NCBI GenBank assembly: GCA_902490145.1 | Contig: CABUCT010000004.1 | Span: forward strand, 1-26,802 | Source of the DNA: an uncultured Oscillospiraceae bacterium | Lineage (GTDB): Bacteria > Bacillota > Clostridia > Oscillospirales > Acutalibacteraceae | Direction of reading: 5' to 3' | Length of the DNA: 26,802 nucleotides | In this document: positions 6,885 through 14,160 of the stretch, piece after piece | How the letters are laid out: every line of letters starts with the position of its first letter | How positions within the stretch are numbered: position 1 is the first letter of the stretch | Program-made: the position numbers and the translations under genes | The notes under the pieces: generated by a model | The model's input: only the letters and a program-made list of their open reading frames with translations | Databases searched by the model: none | What the model was told of the DNA's origin: nothing

Positions 6885-7528
6885 TTTTGAATGAGATTCT
6901 TTTTTTCATTCTTGTGAATATCACGTGAAAGAGGTTCACGTGGTGTCATCACTTCTTCAATATTTTTAAATGACCACAAATACACTATGCTCATTATTGC
7001 TGCGGCTGCAGATGTAAAATAGAAAAGAAGCCTGCAGCCTGAAATAGATATGCAAACAGGAGCAATCAAATAAATAGCTATCGTTCCAAGCGATCCGCCC
7101 CAACTGGTCACAACACAGCATTTCTTATACTGATCATCGGTCAAATAAACCGACATTATTTTTACAAGCGGCGGCCACATCATAGCCTGTGCAAACCCGT
7201 TTATGCACCATACTACTGTCATTGCGGCAGCAGACCCACAAAAAGGTATAAGTATGTTCATTGCAGCACTGACCATAAGTCCTCCTGCAATCAATATTTT
7301 CGGATGAAAACGATCTCCCAATACTCCGCTGACAAGCTGTCCGATTCCATATGTTATAAACAATCCGGTTACGCCTGCACTGGCAGCAGCTTTACTATAC
7401 CCTTCGGCAACTATTTCAACCAGTACGGCACTATAATTTATTCGAGTCATATAACTCATGAAATAAACTACTCCACACAAGAGTGAAAGTGATACCACCG
7501 GATTTTTTTGAATTATTTTTTTAAACAA
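6881..7528 (-). CDS. Organophosphate-type MFS transporter, N-terminal half
   Basis: The 215-residue product is the first six-helix bundle of a major facilitator protein. It has helix 1 with YMTRINYSAV (R29; compare the R-x-N of the GlpT/UhpT organophosphate:phosphate antiporters, where this arginine binds phosphate). The loop 2-3 signature GQLVSGVLGDRFHPK and helices 3-6 follow. It ends with a hydrophilic segment (TPREPLSRDIHKNEKK) equivalent to the central loop of the full-length family, about 400-450 residues. Start is TTG at 7528, with AAGGAA about 8 bases upstream; it overlaps the phosphodiesterase gene by 8 bases. The likely cargo is a phosphorylated small molecule (inference from the arginines and the neighbour enzyme). 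Confidence 0.8.
   Translation of the reverse strand: MFKKIIQKNPVVSLSLLCGVVYFMSYMTRINYSAVLVEIVAEGYSKAAASAGVTGLFITYGIGQLVSGVLGDRFHPKILIAGGLMVSAAMNILIPFCGSAAAMTVVWCINGFAQAMMWPPLVKIMSVYLTDDQYKKCCVVTSWGGSLGTIAIYLIAPVCISISGCRLLFYFTSAAAAIMSIVYLWSFKNIEEVMTPREPLSRDIHKNEKKNLIQK
6899..6905 (-). promoter_or_regulatory. Slippery heptamer A-AAA-AAG between transporter halves
   Basis: In the reading frame of the N-terminal half the codons are GAA AAA AAG, giving the heptamer A-AAA-AAG, the same as the E. coli dnaX frameshift site. A -1 slip here leads directly into the frame of the C-terminal half with no stop in between, giving a ~417-residue 12-helix protein. The zero-frame stop lies 15 bases after the heptamer. 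Confidence 0.5.
6922..6942 (-). other. 7-bp hairpin upstream of the slippery site
   Basis: CACGTGA and TCACGTG pair perfectly around a 7-base loop, in the mRNA of the first transporter half, 16 bases before the slippery heptamer. Known bacterial -1 sites are stimulated by a downstream structure or an upstream Shine-Dalgarno, so an upstream hairpin is not the textbook arrangement. CACGTG is also a plain palindrome. Confidence 0.35.
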
Positions 7529-8288
7529 GTGAGGTTCCTTCCCAGTCTCCGTTTGCCGGTACTTCTAAAATCTTTGTAACAGTTGGAGCAACATCAAGAA
7601 TTGTTGCATTATCAAAATTAACATTTTTATCAAGTCCGTGGATTATCAGCGGAATGGTCATATCCTCATTTTCAGCCGAGCCGTGATTGCGATCGTGACC
7701 TCCGTGATCTGCCAAAACTATTGTAATATAATCAGGCGGTAAAGAATCAATTATTTGTTTTATTATCTTAAAAGCCCTGCTTATATTTTCAAGATAGCCG
7801 TCACTCATCCAACCGACACGATGCCCTTCGTCATCTGTTTCTCCGATATAAAAAAACATAAAATCGGGTTGTTCATTCTGAAGACATTTGATAGCTTCGG
7901 GTAAAATGCGATCGGTAGCAGTTTTAAAACCGATAGTATGACCTGCCGCAAAATCACTGTATGTTACAGATTCAGGGCGATAAAGATCCTTCAATTCTCC
8001 CCAAGTATAATAAAAAGCAACTGTCTTTCCATTTGAATTAAGCTGTTCGCACAAACCTAAAATAGGTCTGACCTGCGGTGTGAAAACATTGGTTGTTACT
8101 CCATGTCTTATCGGATCAACAGAATGGAAAAGCGACATATGGCACGGAAGCGTCACCGACGGAAAAACCGTCTTCGCATTAAGCGTATAACTGCTGTTCT
8201 TAAGAATCCACTCTGCTTCCTCGCTTTTACATGCATCAATTGCATCGGGACGCATCCCGTCTACAAGAATAGTTATAACTTTTTTCAC
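7521..8288 (-). CDS. Alkaline-phosphatase-superfamily phosphodiesterase (NPP-like)
   Basis: This 255-residue protein belongs to the nucleotide pyrophosphatase/phosphodiesterase branch of the alkaline phosphatase superfamily. Visible metal/catalytic residues are D10 (ILVDGMRPDA), nucleophile T46 in PSVTLPCH, D152 and H156 in GETDDEGH, D194-H195 in LADHGGHD, and H202. It begins directly with the first beta strand and has no signal peptide, so it is predicted cytosolic, unlike the secreted or anchored NPP enzymes. GTG is the start, with AGAGGCG upstream, overlapping the deoR stop by one base. Between a DeoR regulator and an organophosphate-type transporter it probably hydrolyses an imported phosphoester. 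The substrate cannot be read from sequence; phosphonoacetate-hydrolase-like or nucleotide-sugar activity are alternatives. Confidence 0.82.
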   Translation of the reverse strand: MKKVITILVDGMRPDAIDACKSEEAEWILKNSSYTLNAKTVFPSVTLPCHMSLFHSVDPIRHGVTTNVFTPQVRPILGLCEQLNSNGKTVAFYYTWGELKDLYRPESVTYSDFAAGHTIGFKTATDRILPEAIKCLQNEQPDFMFFYIGETDDEGHRVGWMSDGYLENISRAFKIIKQIIDSLPPDYITIVLADHGGHDRNHGSAENEDMTIPLIIHGLDKNVNFDNATILDVAPTVTKILEVPANGDWEGTSLV

Positions 8289-9058
8289 TAATCTTCGCCT
8301 CTAATCAGATTTATATTTTTCTCTGCAAATTGTTTGCAGACTCCCTCGGTAATACCCGAATCGGTAACAAATGTTATATTCTGCATAATATCACAGATTT
8401 TAAACACGGATGTTCTGCAAAATTTTGAACTGTCTGCCAAAACAAACACACGATCGGCAATGGTCAAATATTTTCTCTGAATCTGATACATTTCGCAATT
8501 GAAATCCATTACTCCGGATTCAAGGGAAACAGCTGACGGACACAAAAACAATTTACCGACACGAATATTTGACAAAGTATCAAGAGCAATCTGTCCGTAA
8601 AATGCATTTTCATCCTTGAGGAATTGACCGCCGGTTAAAATAACATTAAATCCATCTAAAGATCTGATGCAGTTAAACACACTCATGCAGTGAGTTATAA
8701 TTGTCAGCGATTTGAACCTACCAACCAACATATTTGCAAACTCAACAGCAGTACTTCCCTCGTCAATCGCAATTATATCTCCCTCGTCGACAAACTGCAA
8801 TGCATATTTTGAAAGCTCACGTTTTTGTTCAATATGTTCATCCATTCGTGATGTGACATTTCTTATAGGTACAGCTCCTTTTGTAGAAACAGCTCCTCCA
8901 TGAGTTCTATAAAGCAATCCTTTAGACTCAAGATCCATTAAATCCTTTCGGAGAGTTTCCCCTGTTACTTCAAAAATTCTGATCAATTCTCCACATTCTA
9001 CCGATCCCTGTCTATCTACTATTTCCTGAATCTTTGCTTTTCTTTCAACTGCAAGCAT
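8288..9058 (-). CDS. DeoR/GlpR family transcriptional regulator
   Basis: The 256-residue protein has an N-terminal winged helix-turn-helix (about 10-57) ending in the family signature YRTHGGAV. A C-terminal sugar-phosphate-binding domain follows, with DEGSTAVEFANML and ILTGGQFL as the ligand-pocket motifs. These repressors usually respond to a phosphorylated sugar or polyol and control their own operon. The start at 9058 (MLAVERK) is chosen because AGGAG lies 11 bases upstream; a TTG 21 bases earlier overlaps that site. It heads the operon with the phosphodiesterase and the split transporter. This makes a phosphorylated intermediate released by the phosphodiesterase the likely inducer (inference). 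Confidence 0.92.
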   Translation of the reverse strand: MLAVERKAKIQEIVDRQGSVECGELIRIFEVTGETLRKDLMDLESKGLLYRTHGGAVSTKGAVPIRNVTSRMDEHIEQKRELSKYALQFVDEGDIIAIDEGSTAVEFANMLVGRFKSLTIITHCMSVFNCIRSLDGFNVILTGGQFLKDENAFYGQIALDTLSNIRVGKLFLCPSAVSLESGVMDFNCEMYQIQRKYLTIADRVFVLADSSKFCRTSVFKICDIMQNITFVTDSGITEGVCKQFAEKNINLIRGED

Positions 9059-9082
9059 TTCTACATTTTCTCCTCTCAAAAT

Positions 9083-9093
9083 ACATTTAATGT
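9083..9093. promoter_or_regulatory. Small palindrome upstream of deoR-type gene
   Basis: ACATT-T-AATGT is a perfect 5-bp palindrome between trmO and the regulator gene, about 25 bases before the regulator start. It could be an operator half for the DeoR protein, but it is short and AT-rich. I saw no strong promoter in this 59-base gap (a TTGTTT near 9118 lacks a good -10), so the cassette may partly depend on readthrough from trmO. Confidence 0.2.
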
Positions 9094-9117
9094 GCTTTTT
9101 CGGATCATAAAAAACAA

Positions 9118-9789
9118 TTAATTTCTTTTAATATTTAGGACAGTTAAAATATTTTCATCTACTTTAAAAGTAATTTCATATTCTGCAAAATTAAAACCAT
9201 ATATACGGCTTGGATCATTATGATATGAAGGACGCGGATCTTCAGAAAGTATTTCTTTAATAGCCTTCAGCTTATCATCTGGAATTTCGCTTTGAAATTT
9301 TTTATCTATACATACCGATAATTTATAATCCTTTACACGATCTGCAAATCCTCCGATTGCATCGGGCAGACTGTCTATACGCGGAAGATATGGTTTTATA
9401 TCATATATCGGAGTATCATTCATTAAATCAGCACCACTCACTAAAAGTACCGGCCCAGATTTACTTTCAAAATCAATTTTTTCGAGTTTAACGCAAGATA
9501 ATCCTATAGGACTCGGCCTGAACGGTGAACGGGTTGCAAAAACTCCCACTCTTTTATTTCCTCCAAGACGCGGAGGACGAACTGTTGGCGACCAATCCTC
9601 TCTTTTGGACTCTGAAAATTCCCATATTATCCATATGTGTGAATATTCTTCAAGCCCTCTGAAAGCTTCAGCCACACGATATTCAGGTTCAAATACTATC
9701 TTTGATTTCACCTGATTTACAAGACCGCTCTGCCTTGGAATTCCGAACTTTGTGTGAAAGTCGTTTTTTATTTTTGCAATTATTTTCAT
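9118..9789 (-). CDS. trmO: tRNA (t6A37) N6-methyltransferase TrmO
   Basis: TrmO (TsaA/YaeB family) uses S-adenosylmethionine to methylate N6-threonylcarbamoyladenosine at position 37, giving m6t6A in tRNA-Thr. The 223-residue product carries the beta-barrel fold signature: KFGIPRQSGL near residue 20, the strand YSHIWIIWEF, and the family hallmark RPPRLGGNKRVGVFATRSPF followed by RPSPIGLS. D-x-KPYLPRIDS comes later. It lacks a Rossmann SAM domain, as expected for this unusual class. AGG about 10 bases upstream is a weak ribosome site. It has its own consensus promoter, and no other tRNA-modification gene adjoins it. Confidence 0.95.
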   Translation of the reverse strand: MKIIAKIKNDFHTKFGIPRQSGLVNQVKSKIVFEPEYRVAEAFRGLEEYSHIWIIWEFSESKREDWSPTVRPPRLGGNKRVGVFATRSPFRPSPIGLSCVKLEKIDFESKSGPVLLVSGADLMNDTPIYDIKPYLPRIDSLPDAIGGFADRVKDYKLSVCIDKKFQSEIPDDKLKAIKEILSEDPRPSYHNDPSRIYGFNFAEYEITFKVDENILTVLNIKRN

Positions 9790-9824
9790 AAATTATATAC
9801 CTGTAATGCTAAAAACAATATATC

Positions 9825-9846
9825 TAGTATTATATCAACAATACTA
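9825..9846. promoter_or_regulatory. Inverted repeat over the trmO promoter
   Basis: TAGTATT (9825-9831) and AATACTA (9840-9846) form a perfect 7-bp inverted repeat with an 8-base spacer. It overlaps the -10 and part of the spacer of the trmO promoter, a typical operator position. No regulator is identified. Confidence 0.35.
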
Positions 9847-9857
9847 TACTAAATCAA
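9829..9857 (-). promoter_or_regulatory. Sigma-A promoter for trmO
   Basis: TTGATT (9852-9857) and TATAAT (9829-9834) on the minus strand are exactly 17 bases apart, roughly 40 bases before the trmO ATG. It is back to back with the pyrR promoter. Confidence 0.7.
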
Positions 9858-9926
9858 GCCGTTTTTACTAATTGCATCAAAAATAAACATTTTTTCACAC
9901 TATTCTCCAAATAAATCAAAAAAAGC

Positions 9927-9955
9927 TTGACAAATATACCAATAAGATTTATCAT
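9927..9955 (+). promoter_or_regulatory. Sigma-A promoter for pyrR-uraA
   Basis: A perfect -35 TTGACA (9927-9932) and a -10 TATCAT (9950-9955) are 17 bases apart. Transcription would begin near 9960-9963 and give a ~115-base leader before pyrR. Confidence 0.75.
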
Positions 9956-9962
9956 AATGTAG

Positions 9963-9999
9963 ATTTTTAAGCTTGTACTGTGATACGAGTAAGACAAAT
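9963..9999 (+). promoter_or_regulatory. Candidate PyrR-binding loop (anti-antiterminator)
   Basis: CTTGTA (9972-9977) pairs with TACGAG (9984-9989) around the hexaloop CTGTGA. This fits the CNGNGA hexaloop I recall for Bacillus PyrR-binding loops (CAGAGA there). A lower stem ATTT (9963-9966) with AAAT (9996-9999) encloses an internal purine-rich loop, as in the known structure. Forming it occludes TTTTAAGCT, the 5' arm of the antiterminator. Confidence 0.6.
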
Positions 10000-10026
10000 G
10001 CAGATTAGTAATTTATGGGATTTTTG

Positions 10027-10057
10027 CGGTCTTGGCTTAAAGCTAAGGCCGTTTTTT
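10027..10057 (+). terminator. Attenuator terminator in pyrR leader
   Basis: CGGTCTTGGCT (10027-10037) and AGCTAAGGCCG (10041-10051) form an 11-bp stem with a 3-base loop, followed at once by six T. It lies 20 bases before the pyrR ATG, so it must be bypassed for expression. TTTTAAGCT at 9965-9973 can pair with GGCTTAAAG at 10034-10042 to form the competing antiterminator. Confidence 0.85.
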
Positions 10058-10076
10058 ATTGCCAAAGGAGCAAAAC

Positions 10077-10613
10077 ATGAAGGTTCACGCAACAGTTATG
10101 GATGAGGAAACCCTTTCCCGTACCTTAATAAGAATTTCGCATCAGATTACTGAAAAAAATCACGGTTGCGATGATATTGTTATTATAGGTATTAAAACAC
10201 GGGGAATACCGATTGCCAAGCGTATCGCTGAAAACATTGAAAAATTTGAAAACAAATCCGTTTCAGTGGGAATGCTCGATATAACTCTTTATCGGGATGA
10301 CCTTACAAAAATAAATTCAGATCCGGTTGTAAATAAAACTGAAACACCTATCGACATTGTGAATAAGAATGTCATTTTGGTTGATGACGTGCTATATACC
10401 GGAAGAACTGCAAGAGCTGCAATGGAAGCTGTAATAGCTATCGGACGACCCGCATCTATACAACTCGCAGTGTTAATTGACAGGGGTCACCGTGAACTTC
10501 CGATAAGAGCTGATTTTGTAGGTAAAAATATACCAACATCAAAATCCGAAGTCGTTTCGGTCAGACTCAGCGAAATCGACGGTGAAACAAATGTGTGTAT
10601 TCTCGGAGAATAA
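10077..10613 (+). CDS. pyrR: Pyrimidine operon regulator PyrR / uracil phosphoribosyltransferase
   Basis: PyrR binds pyr mRNA leaders in a UMP-dependent way to favour termination, and many members also make UMP from uracil and PRPP. The 178-residue length matches the family. The PRPP-binding signature VILVDDVLYTGRT is at 99-111; SHQITEKNHG near 21-30, GIKTRGIPIAKR near 38-49 and the LYRDDL segment at 71-76 are also typical. The ATG at 10077 follows AAGGAG by 6 bases; a TTG 18 bases earlier lies upstream of that site and is rejected. It is followed by a uracil permease after 55 bases, giving a small salvage unit: import uracil, convert to UMP, and repress through the leader when UMP is ample. 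Confidence 0.96.
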   Translation: MKVHATVMDEETLSRTLIRISHQITEKNHGCDDIVIIGIKTRGIPIAKRIAENIEKFENKSVSVGMLDITLYRDDLTKINSDPVVNKTETPIDIVNKNVILVDDVLYTGRTARAAMEAVIAIGRPASIQLAVLIDRGHRELPIRADFVGKNIPTSKSEVVSVRLSEIDGETNVCILGE

Positions 10614-10668
10614 TTAAGTTATAAGGGTCAACACCTTTATATAAAAATGTTTTTGGAGGAGTTTTTGT

Positions 10669-12075
10669 ATGAAACTGATTTACAATGTCAATGACAAACC
10701 AAAATTCGGTCAGCTGATTGTATTTGCTATTCAGCAATTGCTTGCAATTATGACCGCAACGCTCGTTGTTCCTGTTATAGTTAACGGCGGGAATACAACT
10801 CTTAATGCTGAAAATCCGTTGAGCACTGCTGCTGCACTCTTCGGTGCAGGTGTTGGAACCATCGTTTATCTTCTCTTCACCAAATTCAGAAGTCCTGTAT
10901 TCCTTGGTTCTTCCTTTGCTTTCATTGGTTCAATGTCTGCTGCATTTGCAGGAGCATCAACAATTGCACTAGGTTATCTCGGACTTATCATCGGTGCTGC
11001 ATTTGCAGGTCTTGTCTATGTTATAATTTCTATATGTGTAAAAATTTCAGGTACTGAGTGGATCAATAAACTTATGCCGGCAGTCGTTATCGGACCGACT
11101 GTTGCCATCATCGGTCTCTCACTTGCGGGAAATGCAGTCGGAGATTTTCAAAAGGCAAATGCAGGCGGTTCGCCTCTGGTCGCAGTCCTTTGCGGAATTG
11201 TAACCCTCCTTGTAACCGTTATCAGTTCTACATACGGAAAAAAATTCGGAAAAATGATTCCCTTTATCTTTGGTATTCTCGCGGGATATGCTTTTTCTGT
11301 TATTCTTACCGTCATCGGAAATGCTGCCGGATATAATGCCATAAAGGTCATCGATTTTTCTGTCTTTAACAGCCTTCTTAAAAACGGTGCAGTTACAATC
11401 AAAACATTTGTTGAAGTACCTAATTTTACCTTCCTCACAGCATTTGGTGCTTTTGGTAAACTGAGTGCATCTTACATCGGTTCTATTGCCGTAGCTTATG
11501 TTCCCGTTGCATTCGTTGTCTTTGCCGAACATCTTGCCGATCACAAAAACATTTCCTCCATTATCGAAAAAGATCTTCTCAAAGACCCGGGATTGCATCG
11601 TTCCCTTCTCGGTGACGGTGTGGGTTCTTTTGTCGGTTCACTTTTCGGCGGATGTCCAAATACCACTTATGGTGAATCTATCGGATGCGTTGCTATTACA
11701 AAAAATGCATCTGTTTATACCATTCTCGGAGCTGCCGTAGGTGCAATAATTATCTCCTTCTTCTCTCCATTTATCGCTTTTGTAAATTCAATTCCTGCTT
11801 GTGTAATGGGCGGTGTTTGTATGGCACTGTATGGATTTATTGCAGTAAGCGGACTTAAAATGGTTCAAGAAGTAAATCTTAACGAAAATAAGAACCTCTT
11901 TGTTGTATCAACTATTCTTATCGCAGGTGTAGGAGGACTTACCCTTACCTTCGGAAAAGTTACACTCACTTCAACGGCTGCTTCTCTCATCCTCGGAATT
12001 ATTGTAAATCTTGTTGTTAAAAAAGCTCCTGCTGAAGAAACCGAAGAAGTTGAAACTGTCAGTGCAAATAAATAA
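10669..12075 (+). CDS. uraA: Uracil permease (NCS2 family)
   Basis: This 468-residue membrane protein is a nucleobase:cation symporter-2 transporter (UraA/PyrP type) predicted to import uracil. It has 12-14 hydrophobic segments and opens with the family stretch QLLAIMTATLVVPVIV. It carries the acidic motif VVFAEHLADH with its substrate-binding glutamate, and the signature GGCPNTTYGESIG followed by AITKNAS. It ends in an acidic cytoplasmic tail (PAEETEEVETV). TTGGAGGAG about 7 bases before the ATG is strong. Codon choice (many C-ending codons) looks more biased than in neighbours, suggesting high expression. The pairing with pyrR makes uracil more likely than xanthine. Confidence 0.94.
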   Translation: MKLIYNVNDKPKFGQLIVFAIQQLLAIMTATLVVPVIVNGGNTTLNAENPLSTAAALFGAGVGTIVYLLFTKFRSPVFLGSSFAFIGSMSAAFAGASTIALGYLGLIIGAAFAGLVYVIISICVKISGTEWINKLMPAVVIGPTVAIIGLSLAGNAVGDFQKANAGGSPLVAVLCGIVTLLVTVISSTYGKKFGKMIPFIFGILAGYAFSVILTVIGNAAGYNAIKVIDFSVFNSLLKNGAVTIKTFVEVPNFTFLTAFGAFGKLSASYIGSIAVAYVPVAFVVFAEHLADHKNISSIIEKDLLKDPGLHRSLLGDGVGSFVGSLFGGCPNTTYGESIGCVAITKNASVYTILGAAVGAIIISFFSPFIAFVNSIPACVMGGVCMALYGFIAVSGLKMVQEVNLNENKNLFVVSTILIAGVGGLTLTFGKVTLTSTAASLILGIIVNLVVKKAPAEETEEVETVSANK

Positions 12076-12091
12076 ATCTTAATTACATAAA

Positions 12092-12124
12092 AACCCGCAT
12101 ATCATAAAAAATGATGTGCGGGTT
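12092..12124. terminator. Hairpin after uraA
   Basis: AACCCGCATATCAT and ATGATGTGCGGGTT form a 14-bp stem with one G-U-type mismatch around a 5-base A-loop. The T-run is weak on the plus strand (TTATTCT) but good on the minus strand, so it works best as a stop for minus-strand readthrough or as a first brake for uraA. Confidence 0.6.
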
Positions 12125-12156
12125 ATTCTATATAAACACTATGTTTCTTTATAAAA

Positions 12157-12197
12157 AGGCAGCTACATTGTCATTTAACTATGTAGCCGCCTTTTTT
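12157..12197. terminator. Bidirectional terminator between uraA and lysA
   Basis: AGGCAGCTACAT and ATGTAGCCGCCT pair with a single A-C mismatch around a 12-base loop. Six T follow on the plus strand and five on the minus strand. It can end both uraA (plus) and lysA (minus), which converge here. Confidence 0.85.
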
Positions 12198-12232
12198 ATT
12201 GTGTCTAATCGAACAAATTTATTATTTGCTAT

Positions 12233-13531
12233 TTAAATATCATTTCTGACAAGATCTTCATAGCTTTCTCTTTTAACAATTATCCTTGGTTTTCCGTCTT
12301 TTACCATGACAATCGGAGGCCTCGGAATCCGATTGTAGTTAGATGCCATAGAATAATTATATGCACCGGTACAAAATACAGCTAAAATATCCCCTGCTTC
12401 GGGAGTTTGAATTTTAATATTTTCCTGAATAAGATCTCCGCTTTCGCAGCATTTTCCCGCAATAGTAACCTCAGTTGTTTCAGGTTCATTTATTTTATTT
12501 GCAATCGCAGATGAATATTCCGCCTGATATAACATATATCGAGGATTATCGGTCATCCCTCCGTCTATCGAAACATAGGTTCTTATATTCGGAATCTTCT
12601 TCACTGCACCTACAGTATAAAGGGTTGTTCCGGCAGGACCCACTATTGAACGACCCGGCTCAATCATAATAAACGGAACGTTCATATTGAGTTCTGCACA
12701 TGTTGACTTTACAGTTTCAGATACTTCCTGCATAAAACTTTTATAAAGCCTTGCCTTGTCGGTTTTTAGATGACGAATACCAAAACCTCCGCCAAGATTA
12801 AGTTCTTTAATTTCATATCCAAGCTCTTTATTTACCTTGCCCATAAGCTCTAACATGACCTTTGCAGCAAGCTTAAATGGATCGATCTCAAAAATCTGAG
12901 AACCTATGTGACAGTGAAGCCCGCGAAGAGTAAGGTTCTTGTGAGATATTACCTCCTTGATTGCATCAAAGGCCTCTCCTGTTTCAAGTGCAAATCCAAA
13001 TTTACTATCAATTTGACCTGTTCGTATAAAGTTATGAGTGTGAGCATCTATACCGGGCTTAATACGAAGCATAACACTTGCATTCTTGCCCATTTCTCCT
13101 GATATTTCCTCAATTGTTCGAAGCTCTGTCAAATTGTCCACTACTATTCTTCCGACATTGTTTTCAATTGCCATTGCAATTTCATTACGGGTTTTGTTAT
13201 TTCCGTGAAAAACTATTTTATCAGTAGGGAAATCGACCGATAATGCAGTATAAAGTTCTCCACCCGATACCACATCGATTCCAAGACCTTCTTCCTTAAT
13301 GATTCGGCATATTTCCTTGCAGTTAAGTGCTTTGCTGGCATAGACAGTCAGTCCGTTTGAATCATAATTTTCTTCAATAGACTTCTGAAAAGTACGACAA
13401 TGACCTCTGATTGTTTTCTCATCCATTACATAAAGAGGAGTTCCGAACTCTTTCGCAAGCTCAACTGTGTCACATCCTCCTACAGTAAGATGACCTTTTT
13501 CGTTTGCACCAAGATTACTCGTCACAAACAT
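12233..13531 (-). CDS. lysA: Diaminopimelate decarboxylase
   Basis: LysA performs the last step of lysine synthesis, meso-diaminopimelate to L-lysine plus CO2, using pyridoxal phosphate. The 432-residue protein has the PLP lysine in YASKALN (K67), HCHIGSQI, the phosphate-binding GGGFGI, EPGRSIVG, and the C-terminal CCESGDLI with the active-site cysteine contributed across the dimer, then GAYNYSMASNYN. The start is uncertain: three in-frame ATGs lie within 24 bases. I favour 13531 (MFVTSN), with AAGG 11 bases and GAGG 3 bases upstream. It overlaps the engB end by 17 bases, so it is translated in the lon-engB transcript rather than with other lysine genes. Confidence 0.95.
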   Translation of the reverse strand: MFVTSNLGANEKGHLTVGGCDTVELAKEFGTPLYVMDEKTIRGHCRTFQKSIEENYDSNGLTVYASKALNCKEICRIIKEEGLGIDVVSGGELYTALSVDFPTDKIVFHGNNKTRNEIAMAIENNVGRIVVDNLTELRTIEEISGEMGKNASVMLRIKPGIDAHTHNFIRTGQIDSKFGFALETGEAFDAIKEVISHKNLTLRGLHCHIGSQIFEIDPFKLAAKVMLELMGKVNKELGYEIKELNLGGGFGIRHLKTDKARLYKSFMQEVSETVKSTCAELNMNVPFIMIEPGRSIVGPAGTTLYTVGAVKKIPNIRTYVSIDGGMTDNPRYMLYQAEYSSAIANKINEPETTEVTIAGKCCESGDLIQENIKIQTPEAGDILAVFCTGAYNYSMASNYNRIPRPPIVMVKDGKPRIIVKRESYEDLVRNDI

Positions 13532-14141
13532 TTTCCTCATTCCCTTCGTTCTCATATTTCTTAATATAACTTATAATAGTTTCTTTAATTTTTTCCGTTC
13601 CGTCACCACTCTTTGCAGAAAACGGAATCTTAATAAGTCCATTCGGCATATCAGCAAGCTGTTTTTCAAATGCTTCCAAACGCTGAGCCGTTTCGGTTTT
13701 GTTGAGCTTGTCCGATTTTGTCATCACTACTACAAATGGCAATCCCATATACTTTAAGAACTCCAACATCTGCATATCATCTTTTGAGCAATCATGACGC
13801 ATATCCACAAGCTGAACGACAAGTGCTATTTTTCGTTTTTCTGCAAAATATCCTTCAACAAGCTCGGAAAAACGTTTTTGTTCAGCCGCAGGGCGTTTTG
13901 CATACCCGTATCCCGGAAGATCAACAAGCCTTACTTCCTTTGCACGATAAAAGTTTATAGTGATAGTTTTTCCCGGAGTAGAACTCACCCTCGCCAAAGA
14001 TTTCCGATTAAGAATTTTATTAAGCATGGATGATTTTCCAACATTTGAACGTCCTGAAAACACTATTTCGGGAATTTCAGAATTTGGCAGCTGGCTTACA
14101 AGTCCCGATGCCATTTCAAATTCTGCTGCTTGAAAATTCAT
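13515..14141 (-). CDS. engB: Ribosome biogenesis GTP-binding protein EngB (YsxC)
   Basis: EngB/YsxC is a small TRAFAC GTPase needed for late assembly of the 50S subunit. The 208-residue protein shows G1 GRSNVGKS (30-37), the switch region with STPGKT, G3 DLPG in VDLPGYGYAK (74-77), G4 TKSD (141-144) and G5 SAKSG. GGAG lies 7 bases before the chosen ATG; a frame continues 18 codons upstream into the lon stop region without a ribosome site. It follows lon by 19 bases, the lon-engB order found across Firmicutes. Confidence 0.96.
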   Translation of the reverse strand: MNFQAAEFEMASGLVSQLPNSEIPEIVFSGRSNVGKSSMLNKILNRKSLARVSSTPGKTITINFYRAKEVRLVDLPGYGYAKRPAAEQKRFSELVEGYFAEKRKIALVVQLVDMRHDCSKDDMQMLEFLKYMGLPFVVVMTKSDKLNKTETAQRLEAFEKQLADMPNGLIKIPFSAKSGDGTEKIKETIISYIKKYENEGNEENVCDE

Positions 14142-14160
14142 TTTCTCACTCCGTTTAAAT

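Noticed and set aside
9998..10105. 35-codon leader ORF (MQISNLWDF...) crossing the pyrR attenuator
   Set aside because: No ribosome site, runs through the terminator and into pyrR, and shows no regulatory codon run; the PyrR hairpin model explains the leader better.
11119..11598. Long minus-strand ORF (159 codons) inside uraA
   Set aside because: Antisense shadow of a clear transporter gene, no ribosome site, no family features.
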